Source: JANRLJ01 sp034437895 (GTDB taxonomy: Bacteria; Chloroflexota; Anaerolineae; Aggregatilineales; Phototrophicaceae). From it: a stretch of 7,796 nt of DNA. Below are positions 1-6,348 of the stretch, piece after piece; positions within the stretch are counted from its first letter, which is position 1, and the number at the start of each line of letters is the position of its first letter. Under the pieces are notes generated by a model. It was not told the origin of the DNA. It saw only the letters and a list, made by a program, of their open reading frames with translations, and made no database searches. The translations under genes and the position numbers were made by a program. The stretch lies in assembly GCA_034437895.1 (NCBI GenBank), contig DAOTTO010000531.1, positions 1-7,796 of the forward strand, given 5' to 3'.

Positions 1-52
1 CCCCATTATTTTCGATGTTTTAATAGCACTCATCTTCCCTGCTATATTTTGG

Positions 53-86
53 ATGCCGCTGGCTTTTGTGCAGCGGCATTTTTGTT
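53..86 (+). terminator. Rho-independent terminator of an upstream gene
   Basis: A perfect 9-bp stem (ATGCCGCTG at 53-61 pairing with CAGCGGCAT at 71-79) encloses a 9-nt loop and runs into a T-rich tract from 79 to 86. It precedes the first complete gene, so it most likely ends a + strand gene lying mostly outside the window. One reading frame reaches a TAA at 21-23, about 30 bases before the stem, which would fit that gene's end, but six visible codons cannot identify it. No T tract lies on the other side, so bidirectional use is not supported. Confidence 0.8.
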
Positions 87-94
87 GAATGCGG

Positions 95-100
95 TATAAT
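95..100 (+). promoter_or_regulatory. Candidate -10 box of the first operon
   Basis: TATAAT, a perfect match to the sigma70/SigA -10 consensus, lies just after the upstream terminator and 33 bases before the first start codon. No convincing -35 element is present at 16-18 bp spacing, because that position falls in the terminator stem. The box is supported by its sequence and placement only. Transcription would begin near 107 and give a leader of about 25 nt. Confidence 0.45.
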
Positions 101-132
101 GAAGGTGGTTTGATTATTGAAACGACGGTGCT

Positions 133-531
133 ATGGGGCTGAACGAGATTCACAACATTCTTTTTAACGCACATATTTTGTATTCATTAGCGATGAGCGT
201 ATGGGCGGCTGTTATGGCTTCCCGCAATGAATCGATTTCGGGTAATTTTTGGGGCGCAGTGGCAACGGGTGCAGTCTTAGCCGCCGCCGTAACCGTGATC
301 GGCATCATTATGGCGCTACAAGGACTACAGCCCGGCTCCGAAGAGAATAAACGCCTAGCCTTATATTTCATCTATATGTCGTGGCTTGTGATTATTATGC
401 CGGGTCTGTTTACCCTGCTGCGTGGACGCGATGACCGGAGTGCGGCTATTGCCTTTGCGATTTTGGCGTTTTTCAATGCGTCGGTGTCATTCAGCATGAT
501 GCAGCGTATGGTTATTAGTCCCTGGTCGTGA
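133..531 (+). CDS. Four-helix membrane protein of unknown function
   Basis: I do not recognise the family. The 132-residue product is almost entirely membrane: predicted helices at about residues 9-29, 39-62, 75-96 and 103-124, joined by short polar loops. Basic residues cluster after helix 1 (R31) and between helices 3 and 4 (R97, R99, R102), so by the positive-inside rule both termini probably face outward. There is no cleavable signal peptide, catalytic motif or cysteine. The ATG start has no clear Shine-Dalgarno sequence. The stop overlaps the next gene by 4 bp (GTGA), indicating translational coupling with the lipoprotein downstream; the two may work together at the membrane, which is inference. 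That it is a real gene is supported by the upstream promoter-like box, the coupling and the coherent helix pattern. Confidence 0.75.
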   Translation: MGLNEIHNILFNAHILYSLAMSVWAAVMASRNESISGNFWGAVATGAVLAAAVTVIGIIMALQGLQPGSEENKRLALYFIYMSWLVIIMPGLFTLLRGRDDRSAAIAFAILAFFNASVSFSMMQRMVISPWS

Positions 532-1352
532 TTAATACGACGATGAAAAGAGTTCTGCTGACGCTCCTGTGCGGCGCATTATGCAGCGCATCGCTATCCG
601 CTTGCGAGGCACAAGCGACCCCATTTCCAGTGGAACTAGCAGCCACCGCGACGCTGCCGCCACCTATGGCAACAACAGAACCCATTCGTTATGCGCTTGA
701 TGCCAACACAATAGGATTCATCGCCGAAATGGATCAGCTTCAAGCTGCTGCACAAATCACCCTCTTAGCGACAAACGCGACTCCGGCGGATTTGGGCGTA
801 CAATATGATGTCATCGCGGCCTATGGCGCACAATCAGGCTGGACACTTCCCCCCATCACGCCGCATATCGCTTTAGTGATTGGTCAAATTGAAGATGCTA
901 CGTTGACCGAAATTTTGCGTCAGAGCATCAATCCGCAACTGGTCGTCGATGGGTTAGGAATTTCCGGTGCAACTGCCGAAATAGTGAGCATTGCGTCAGC
1001 GAGTACCCTCCGCGCACAGATGGCAAATCGGGGCAAACCTGATGGCTATGGATTAGCAGTAGGTGCGGCCTATACCCCCGGCGCGGCACAAATTGCCGAG
1101 CAATGGGCGGCCATCAACATCGAAACAAGGCTGTTATGGATGAACAACGCGCAAATTTTTACGGCGCTTGAGTCAAGCGAAATTCAAATCGCCCTCATCA
1201 CTTGGGCGACTTCGGAAGAACAACAAAACTGGATAGAGCGCTTCGGCACAGAAAATATCATCGACCTCTACACGTTGCCGATCAGTTATTTAGCAGTCGA
1301 AGGTTTAAACATCTCATTCACGCCGGGCGGTTGGCCTCTGGCAGAACGGTAA
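528..1352 (+). CDS. Lipoprotein resembling a shortened family-5 solute-binding protein
   Basis: This is a secreted, lipid-anchored protein of 274 residues. A basic N-terminus (K7, R8) and a hydrophobic stretch end in the lipobox L23-S24-A25-C26, so C26 should be lipidated after signal peptidase II cleavage. An Ala/Thr/Pro-rich linker (about 27-52) follows. The C-terminal half recalls peptide/nickel-type (SBP_bac_5) solute-binding proteins: an RQSINPQLVVDGL segment (131-143) resembles their 'R.A...AIDR..IV' helix, and 185-227 resembles the 'AE.L...GI.V......F...L....D.AL..W' block. The usual family length is about 500-600 residues, so this would be a reduced version; ligand and transport role are unknown and no permease genes are adjacent. 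The GTG start gives a 4-bp overlap with the gene before; ATG at 543 would give an equally good, more typical lipoprotein signal. The next gene starts 3 bp after the stop. Confidence 0.75.
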   Translation: MINTTMKRVLLTLLCGALCSASLSACEAQATPFPVELAATATLPPPMATTEPIRYALDANTIGFIAEMDQLQAAAQITLLATNATPADLGVQYDVIAAYGAQSGWTLPPITPHIALVIGQIEDATLTEILRQSINPQLVVDGLGISGATAEIVSIASASTLRAQMANRGKPDGYGLAVGAAYTPGAAQIAEQWAAINIETRLLWMNNAQIFTALESSEIQIALITWATSEEQQNWIERFGTENIIDLYTLPISYLAVEGLNISFTPGGWPLAER

Positions 1353-1355
1353 ATT

Positions 1356-3971
1356 GTGGAAATTATCCTGACGCATAATAACGCAGATTTTGACGCGGCA
1401 GCCGCGCTGTTGGGCGCATATAAATTATTTCCCGCAGCCGTGCCTGTCCTTTCCAGCCGTTTGAATCGGAATGTAGCGGAATTTGTCGCACTTTATCAAA
1501 ACGGGCTGCCTTTTATCGCATGGGACAACCTTCAAGGCGAGAAAGTCAAACGCATTGTTTTAGTTGATACGCAAAAAACACCGGATGTGCGCGATCTACC
1601 CACCAATACCCCCATTTTTATCATCGACCATCATCCCAAACGCGCTCATTTTGGCTCGCACGAGACATTCACAGGGGAAGAAGTTGGGGCAACCGTGACC
1701 TTGTTGGTCGAACAGATGCGCCAGAAGGGAATTACGCTTTCATCACTAGAAGCAACCTTACTCGCACTCGGTATTTATGAAGATACGGGTTCGCTGACCT
1801 ACAGCTTAACCACCCCACGCGACATTACAGCGGCAGCATGGCTGCTGGAACAAGGCGCAGTCCTCGATACCGTCCGGCGCTTTCTCACCAAATCCTTGAA
1901 CGAGGAACAGCAAATACTGCTGGAAAAATTATTGAAAACGGCTGAAACTCGTGTGATTGAAGGGTACACAATCATTGTCTGTGCCGTGATGATTGATACC
2001 TATATCGATCAGATCAACAGCGTCGCCCATCGTCTGCGAGATTTATTAGAATGCGAAGCGCTGTTCGTGCTGGTGGAACATCCGACAGGGATTCAGTTGG
2101 TCAGCCGCGCAACAGGCGACGCGATTGATGTTGGGACGATAGCACGTTCCTTCGGCGGAGGAGGTCATGCACGCGCCTCGGCTGCAAGTATTGAAGACAC
2201 AATGCTATCGCAAGTTCTCGATAAATTATGGCGCGACATCACAGCCCATATTCAGCCTGTGACTCGTGTCGCTGATTTGATGTCTTATGGCGTACAAATT
2301 GTTGAAGCAGACAAGCCGCTAACCGATGTGATCCACCAATTACGCCGCATCGGGCATGAAGGCTATCCGGTAGTCGAAAAAGGGCGCGTTGTGGGCTTAC
2401 TCACCCGCCGCAGCGCTGATCGTGCGCTAGAACATGGGTTAAGCAGCGTGAGTGTACGCGACATCATGGACAGCGGCACGATTACGCTTAAACGCGATGA
2501 GTCGCTTTCTAGGCTGGAACAAGTCATGGTCACAAGTGGATGGGGTCAAATCCCTATCATCGACGATGACGAAAAGATTATTGGCATCGTCACGCGGACG
2601 GATTTAATCAAACATTGGACAAAAACCCATCCTAAGCCCGATAGCATCCAAGATCAAGTTTCGCCCGACCAGATCAAAAAAATCTTAAGCGAACCCGTCG
2701 CTCGTCTGATCGAAACCATCTCTCGTTACACGGAAGAAGCCGGCATCAATTTGTACATGGTAGGCGGTGTCGTGCGCGATCTGCTGCTGGGTCGCCCCAA
2801 TCTCGATCTCGATTTTGTGGTGGAAGGCGATGCTATTCGGCTGGCGGATGATCTTAAAGCCCTTTATGGCGGCACTGTAAACAGTTTTCGTCCGTTTGGA
2901 ACGGCGAAATGGCGCTTAGATTCGCAAGTGGCAGAAAAACTCGGCCTCGCCAACGGCGTACTCCCCGAACACATTGATTTCGCCACCTCGCGCAATGAAT
3001 TTTATGAGCATCCCACTGCCCTACCGACGGTGTATAACAGTTCGATCAAACTTGATCTCGGCAGACGCGATTTCACAATGAATACGTTGGCAATCCAACT
3101 CAGCCCAGCAGGGGCGAAGGGGCGCATCCTCGATTTTTATGGTGGATTACGCGACCTCAACAATCGTACCATTCGCGTTTTACATAGTTTGAGTTTTGTC
3201 GATGACCCTACCCGCATTTTACGGGCAGTGCGCTTTCAGCAGCGCTTGAATTTTGAGATTGAGCCACGCACCAAAGACCTAATGGATACCGCACAACCGA
3301 TGCTGCGGCGTATCACAGGCGGACGACTGCGTGACGAACTTCATTTACTAATGCGTGAGAAAATGCCCCGAAAAGGCTTGGTCGAACTACAAAAATGCGG
3401 TGTCTTGCAAGGGATTCATCCCGATTTTATCTTAAGTCCCCAAATTGAAGCGCATTTTCAAGCAGCACAAACTTCAGCCGGAAAATGGCCTCTACCTGTC
3501 CCTGATATTGCTGATTTACACTGGCATCTCGTCTTGAGCGCGATTGCTCCAGATCGTCTGCTTGATCTATGTGAGCGCTTACTCTTCGCCCGCGCCCAAT
3601 CGCAATCTTTTGCGGATGCTGCCGGATTAGTTCAACAACCCGCCAGCCTTGTCGATGCGAATGCCCTCCCAAGCCAAATTACCACACAGCTCGAAGATCA
3701 CAGCGAACTCGCCTTGCTCACGGCTTGGATTCTCGCACCCCTGCCGATCATCCGTCAGCGCATCGAGAAATTCTTAACAGAGTGGCGCAGCATTCGCCCC
3801 AAAAGCGATGGCAACACTTTACAATCTTTAGGCTTGCTGCCAGGGCCGCGCTACCGGATTATTCTTGATCGTTTACGGGCGGCGCGGCTCGATGGGGAAA
3901 TCCAAGATGAGACCCAGGAACGTCAGCTTTTAGAGGCGCTTGTACAAGGGATGACGCATGACCGCACTTGA
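1356..3971 (+). CDS. DHH-DHHA1-CBS-CBS-tRNA nucleotidyltransferase fusion (long-form CCA/A-adding enzyme)
   Basis: This 871-residue multidomain protein probably adds or repairs the 3' CCA (or only part of it) of tRNA, joined to a DHH phosphoesterase. Order: DHH domain (about 1-180) with H7, D11, D13, D71, DHH at 91-93 and D143, the RecJ/NrnA metal-ligand set; DHHA1 (about 195-295) with GGGGH at 267-271; CBS repeats at about 303-360 and 365-420, which in other proteins bind adenine nucleotides; then a class II nucleotidyltransferase head with GGVVRD (470-475), the catalytic DLD (484-486) and RRDFTMNTLA (570-579), followed by an alpha-helical neck, body and tail. The usual EDxxR nucleotide-template motif reads DDPTR (616-620). 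The same architecture is known in cyanobacteria, deltaproteobacteria and Aquificales. Sequence alone cannot separate CCA-, CC- and A-adding activity. The GTG start sits 3 bp after the lipoprotein stop and no strong Shine-Dalgarno is visible; the N-terminal beta-strand begins at once (MEIILTHNNADFDA), so this start fits. Confidence 0.93.
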   Translation: MEIILTHNNADFDAAAALLGAYKLFPAAVPVLSSRLNRNVAEFVALYQNGLPFIAWDNLQGEKVKRIVLVDTQKTPDVRDLPTNTPIFIIDHHPKRAHFGSHETFTGEEVGATVTLLVEQMRQKGITLSSLEATLLALGIYEDTGSLTYSLTTPRDITAAAWLLEQGAVLDTVRRFLTKSLNEEQQILLEKLLKTAETRVIEGYTIIVCAVMIDTYIDQINSVAHRLRDLLECEALFVLVEHPTGIQLVSRATGDAIDVGTIARSFGGGGHARASAASIEDTMLSQVLDKLWRDITAHIQPVTRVADLMSYGVQIVEADKPLTDVIHQLRRIGHEGYPVVEKGRVVGLLTRRSADRALEHGLSSVSVRDIMDSGTITLKRDESLSRLEQVMVTSGWGQIPIIDDDEKIIGIVTRTDLIKHWTKTHPKPDSIQDQVSPDQIKKILSEPVARLIETISRYTEEAGINLYMVGGVVRDLLLGRPNLDLDFVVEGDAIRLADDLKALYGGTVNSFRPFGTAKWRLDSQVAEKLGLANGVLPEHIDFATSRNEFYEHPTALPTVYNSSIKLDLGRRDFTMNTLAIQLSPAGAKGRILDFYGGLRDLNNRTIRVLHSLSFVDDPTRILRAVRFQQRLNFEIEPRTKDLMDTAQPMLRRITGGRLRDELHLLMREKMPRKGLVELQKCGVLQGIHPDFILSPQIEAHFQAAQTSAGKWPLPVPDIADLHWHLVLSAIAPDRLLDLCERLLFARAQSQSFADAAGLVQQPASLVDANALPSQITTQLEDHSELALLTAWILAPLPIIRQRIEKFLTEWRSIRPKSDGNTLQSLGLLPGPRYRIILDRLRAARLDGEIQDETQERQLLEALVQGMTHDRT

Positions 3972-4494
3972 TCCCATCTCGCTGACGGTAGAACTGCCGA
4001 TTGTCCTGCGGATGGCAGATCAAGAAGACATCCCGCGCATGGAATGGTACGGTCAGTATGCCCACTTCCGCAATTTGTTCCGCCGTTCTTATCGAGAACA
4101 AGTGCAGGGCAAGCGCATCATGCTGGTGGCAGATTGTCGCGGCTTTCCGGTAGGCTATCTCTTTATTCAGTTCAAAAGCACCAGCGCTCATATCGCAGAC
4201 GGAAAAAACCGCGCTTATTTTTACTCTTTCCGCGTTATGGATTTATTTCAAGGGAAGCGCATCGGGACGACCTTAATACGCGAAGCCGAAACGATCATTA
4301 AAAATCGCGGGTTTCGCTATGGGACGATTGCCGTCGCTAAAGATAACCCTCGTGCGCTGCATCTTTATCAGCGCTTAGGCTATCGAAAATTCGCCGAAGA
4401 CGGGGGACGATGGAGCTATACCGATCATCGTGGGCAAATCCGCCATGTCGAGGAACCCTGTTGGGTCTTGGAAAAAAATTTAATGTTGCGCTAG
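3958..4494 (+). CDS. GNAT-family N-acetyltransferase
   Basis: This is a cytoplasmic acetyl-CoA-dependent acetyltransferase of 178 residues, the usual size for a single GNAT domain. The acetyl-CoA pyrophosphate-binding motif A is visible as Q98-G-K-R-I-G103 at the start of helix alpha3, following the YFYSFRVMDLF strand (87-97). The later D129-N130-P131-x-A133 and Y137-x-x-L140-G141-Y142 segment is the typical motif B region, with the conserved tyrosine often acting as general acid. The substrate cannot be told; RimI-like protein acetylation and small-molecule acetylation are both possible. It starts within the end of the nucleotidyltransferase gene (14-bp overlap) and has a good Shine-Dalgarno AAGGG at 3946-3950, 7 nt before the ATG, so it is the last gene of that operon. 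A promoter for the next gene lies in its final codons. Confidence 0.87.
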   Translation: MTALDPISLTVELPIVLRMADQEDIPRMEWYGQYAHFRNLFRRSYREQVQGKRIMLVADCRGFPVGYLFIQFKSTSAHIADGKNRAYFYSFRVMDLFQGKRIGTTLIREAETIIKNRGFRYGTIAVAKDNPRALHLYQRLGYRKFAEDGGRWSYTDHRGQIRHVEEPCWVLEKNLMLR

Positions 4495-4497
4495 AAT
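4469..4497 (+). promoter_or_regulatory. Candidate promoter for the cupin gene
   Basis: TTGGAA (4469-4474) and TAGAAT (4492-4497) are separated by exactly 17 bp; they match 4 of 6 and 5 of 6 positions of the SigA consensus. The site overlaps the last codons and stop of the acetyltransferase gene and would start transcription near 4504, leaving a leader of about 105 nt before the cupin gene. The 115-bp gap between the two genes, unlike the tight junctions upstream, supports separate transcription. Confidence 0.5.
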
Positions 4498-4523
4498 ACA
4501 CTGCTTGTGGTTCCACCTATGAA

Positions 4524-4551
4524 TTTGTTCTGAAACTTTATGTTGAACAAA
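4524..4551. repeat. Inverted repeat in the cupin leader
   Basis: TTTGTTC (4524-4530) and GAACAAA (4545-4551) form a perfect 7-bp inverted repeat around a 14-nt AT-rich spacer. A second TTGAACA copy occurs at 4579-4585. The arrangement could be an operator or a weak leader hairpin; it has no T tract placed for termination. In AT-rich DNA such a short repeat can arise by chance. Confidence 0.3.
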
Positions 4552-4609
4552 GCAAAATGGGAATACACTTTAAGCAGATTGAACACAAATATAGTGAGGC
4601 AAAACCTTT

Positions 4610-4954
4610 ATGGCAACGGTACAATCGGCAGTTCGTGTAAGGCATTGGCAAGGTGGACAGCACCCGACCATCGTAAGCATCAATCGCTTGATGCAACAAG
4701 AAGGCCTACGCCCTTACATGTGGATGAATATGCCTAATCACCGTTACGCGGTGCGCTCGCATGGCTACGACAAGGTGTTGTATGTCATCGAAGGCACACT
4801 GGATGTTACCCTTCCCGATAGCAATCAAAGCGTCCGCCTCCGCGCAGGCGACAGAATCGATATTCCCGCCGGGGTTCGTCACGGCTCAATCGTCGGTTTC
4901 GGCGGCGCAAAGTGTGTCGAAGCGGCCATTAATAAGCCACGCGGCAGCCGCTAA
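4610..4954 (+). CDS. Small single-domain cupin protein
   Basis: This 114-residue cytoplasmic protein is a single cupin beta-barrel. Cupin motif 1 is seen around H51-G-Y-D-K-V-L-Y-V-I-E-G62 and motif 2 as G80-D-R-I-D-I-P-A-G-V-R-H91. Compared with the usual motif 1 (HxH with a following glutamate), the first histidine is replaced by R49 and the glutamate by K55, so only H51 and H91 of the four usual metal ligands remain; metal binding and enzyme activity are uncertain. The function could be sugar or small-ligand binding, or regulatory. The ATG start is preceded by GAGG (4596-4599) at 10-nt spacing. The gene appears to be its own transcription unit, with a promoter inside the preceding gene and a strong terminator 25 bp after the stop. 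Confidence 0.85.
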   Translation: MATVQSAVRVRHWQGGQHPTIVSINRLMQQEGLRPYMWMNMPNHRYAVRSHGYDKVLYVIEGTLDVTLPDSNQSVRLRAGDRIDIPAGVRHGSIVGFGGAKCVEAAINKPRGSR

Positions 4955-4978
4955 CTCAAATCCTTTCACAATCGACTT

Positions 4979-5011
4979 AACCGGGAGCATTGATCTCCCG
5001 GTTTTTATTTT
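4979..5011 (+). terminator. Strong rho-independent terminator after the cupin gene
   Basis: AACCGGGAG (4979-4987) pairs perfectly with CTCCCGGTT (4995-5003) around a 7-nt loop, and a T-rich run (TTTTTATTTT, 5002-5011) follows. It lies 25 bases after the cupin stop and 15 bases before the -35 box of the next operon, so it separates the two transcription units. Confidence 0.93.
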
Positions 5012-5025
5012 AAGCCCACTCACTA

Positions 5026-5054
5026 CTGACATCCCCGTTTAACTCCGGTACAAT
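5026..5054 (+). promoter_or_regulatory. SigA-type promoter of the ccdA operon
   Basis: CTGACA (5026-5031) and TACAAT (5049-5054) each match 5 of 6 consensus positions and are separated by the optimal 17 bp. Transcription would start near 5061 and give a leader of about 64 nt before the ccdA ATG. No clear operator or riboswitch-like fold was seen in that leader. Confidence 0.75.
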
Positions 5055-5124
5055 CGTAAGTCTAAGTTAAGATTTTGCAATTACGCTGTAAAGTGTTCGT
5101 CCTCTATCCATAGGTCAACCGCCC

Positions 5125-6348
5125 ATGTTTGAAGTATTCATTACATTTATCGCCGGAATGGTTTCGTTTTTATCCCCCTGCGTACTCCCCCTCGTCCCAG
5201 CGTATATTGGCTATATGAGTGGACGTATGACCAACACGGTTGCCGCCCAAGTCACTGTGAACGCAGATGGTAGTGGCACGGCTGTGATGAGCCATCGCCC
5301 CTACAGCGCCCGTTTTAACACCTTTTTACACGGGTTGGCTTTTGTCGCTGGCTTTACGTTCATCTTCGTCATGCTCGGCGTATTAAGCACCGCCATAATC
5401 CGCCCACTTTTAGGCGGCGAGGCGACGGTGACAGCATTTTTAGGGCGCACAGGCGGCGTGATTGTGATCTTTTTGGGTTTTCATTTTATGGGAGTCCTTC
5501 CGCCTCTTTTTAATCGTCTGCGTAAAGCACAACCCCTCATCAATCATGCCGCGTTTAGCATCATCATGGCGCTAATCGGCAGCATCTTAATCTTATGGTG
5601 CGCCACGGGGACGCTTGCACCTTGGCAAGATGGCGATCTCCCCCGCTGGACAATCGGCCTCGCAGTTATCAGTGTCCTCCTTTTAATTTCACTCATGGCA
5701 GCAGGTGGCGCGTTTACAACCCCCGATATCTTCTGGACGAAGGCCATGAATACGCTCGAACTCACCCTCTATGCCGATACACGTCGAGAAATGGTCGCTA
5801 ATGGACAGCAGGGTTTTGCGAATTCTGCTTTTATGGGCATTGTCTTCGCGGCGGGTTGGACACCATGCTTGGGACCGACGTTAGGCACAGCATTAGGGTT
5901 AGCCATTGCCGGAGAAAATGCCAGCAGTGTGATTCGCGGCGGTGTATTACTCGGCGCATATTCGCTTGGTTTGGGCATCCCATTTTTGTTGACTGCGCTC
6001 ATGCTCGACGGCGCACAAGGCATATTTCGCCGCTTACAGGGTTATATGCGTAGCATCCAACTGGTCAGCGGCGTGTTTTTGGTCTTTATCGGCTATTTGA
6101 TCGCCAGCGGACAGTTGCAATCATTCAGCTTACGCCTCTCGCAAGATTTTGGCGATTTCTCTTATTCTTTAGAAGAATGTACTATCGCAGTGTTTGAGGG
6201 TGATCTGCGGCTGAATCAATTTGACATTTGCATGAATGGCGAACAAAGCATTGAAGACTTGAAAGACGATACAGCGTTTTTACCGAATATGACTCAATAT
6301 GTTTTTGCGTTTGATGATTTTCCCCAAGGCAGCGATGCGCGGCTTTAA
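5125..6348 (+). CDS. ccdA: CcdA-type transmembrane thiol-disulfide electron carrier, enlarged form
   Basis: This integral membrane protein of the CcdA/DsbD-gamma family passes electrons from cytoplasmic thioredoxin to extracytoplasmic thioredoxin-like proteins, often for cytochrome c maturation. The two family cysteines lie in their standard contexts: FLSPCVLPLVPAY in helix 1 (C19) and GWTPCLGP in a later helix (C248). At 407 residues it is much longer than the usual 220-250. Helices are predicted at about 3-30, 66-90, 103-124, 140-160, 174-195, 232-260, 267-292 and 311-329, so two extra helices and a long loop sit between the canonical helices 3 and 4. The last ~75 residues form an acidic tail with C352 and C369, predicted to be outside the cytoplasm from the even helix count. 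It follows a good promoter and opens a three-gene operon; its end overlaps the thioredoxin gene by 14 bp. The Shine-Dalgarno is weak (TAGG at 5111-5114). Confidence 0.92.
   Translation: MFEVFITFIAGMVSFLSPCVLPLVPAYIGYMSGRMTNTVAAQVTVNADGSGTAVMSHRPYSARFNTFLHGLAFVAGFTFIFVMLGVLSTAIIRPLLGGEATVTAFLGRTGGVIVIFLGFHFMGVLPPLFNRLRKAQPLINHAAFSIIMALIGSILILWCATGTLAPWQDGDLPRWTIGLAVISVLLLISLMAAGGAFTTPDIFWTKAMNTLELTLYADTRREMVANGQQGFANSAFMGIVFAAGWTPCLGPTLGTALGLAIAGENASSVIRGGVLLGAYSLGLGIPFLLTALMLDGAQGIFRRLQGYMRSIQLVSGVFLVFIGYLIASGQLQSFSLRLSQDFGDFSYSLEECTIAVFEGDLRLNQFDICMNGEQSIEDLKDDTAFLPNMTQYVFAFDDFPQGSDARL
6326..6330 (+). promoter_or_regulatory. Ribosome binding site that sets the thioredoxin start
   Basis: AAGGC lies 4 nt before the ATG at 6335, inside the end of ccdA. 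The alternative in-frame ATG at 6299 has no such sequence upstream, so 6335 is preferred. Confidence 0.5.

Noticed and set aside
1..98. Two + strand frames stay open from the window edge to about 88 and 98, one of them hydrophobic
   Set aside because: Both read through the strong terminator hairpin and T tract, and neither shows a recognisable protein end. The third frame, ending with TAA at 21-23, fits better as the tail of an upstream gene but is too short to call.
82..100. TTGTTG at 82-87 as a -35 element for the TATAAT box
   Set aside because: The spacing is only 7 bp, far below the 16-18 bp needed.
3427..4191. Reverse-strand open frames opposite the CCA fusion tail and the acetyltransferase start
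   Set aside because: They lie opposite well-supported genes, show no domain or signal, and have no promoter or ribosome binding site of their own.
4494..4569. Direct repeat GAATACACT at 4494-4502 and 4561-4569
   Set aside because: It has only two short copies 67 bp apart in AT-rich DNA, one overlapping a -10 box; chance is a sufficient explanation.
4410..4737. Overlapping + strand open frames spanning the acetyltransferase end, the intergenic gap and the cupin start
   Set aside because: Their translations are low-complexity mixtures of two genes read out of frame, while the cupin frame has clear motifs and its own ribosome binding site.
4761..5042. + strand open frame running through the cupin gene and its terminator
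   Set aside because: It is an out-of-frame shadow of the cupin gene and crosses the terminator hairpin; the product resembles nothing known.
5544..6023. Reverse-strand open frames inside ccdA
   Set aside because: They are complementary-strand shadows of membrane helices, with no initiation signal.
6299..6334. Upstream ATG of the thioredoxin gene as the true start
   Set aside because: There is no Shine-Dalgarno before 6299, the overlap with ccdA would be 50 bp, and the ATG at 6335 yields a normal signal-anchor. It cannot be fully excluded.
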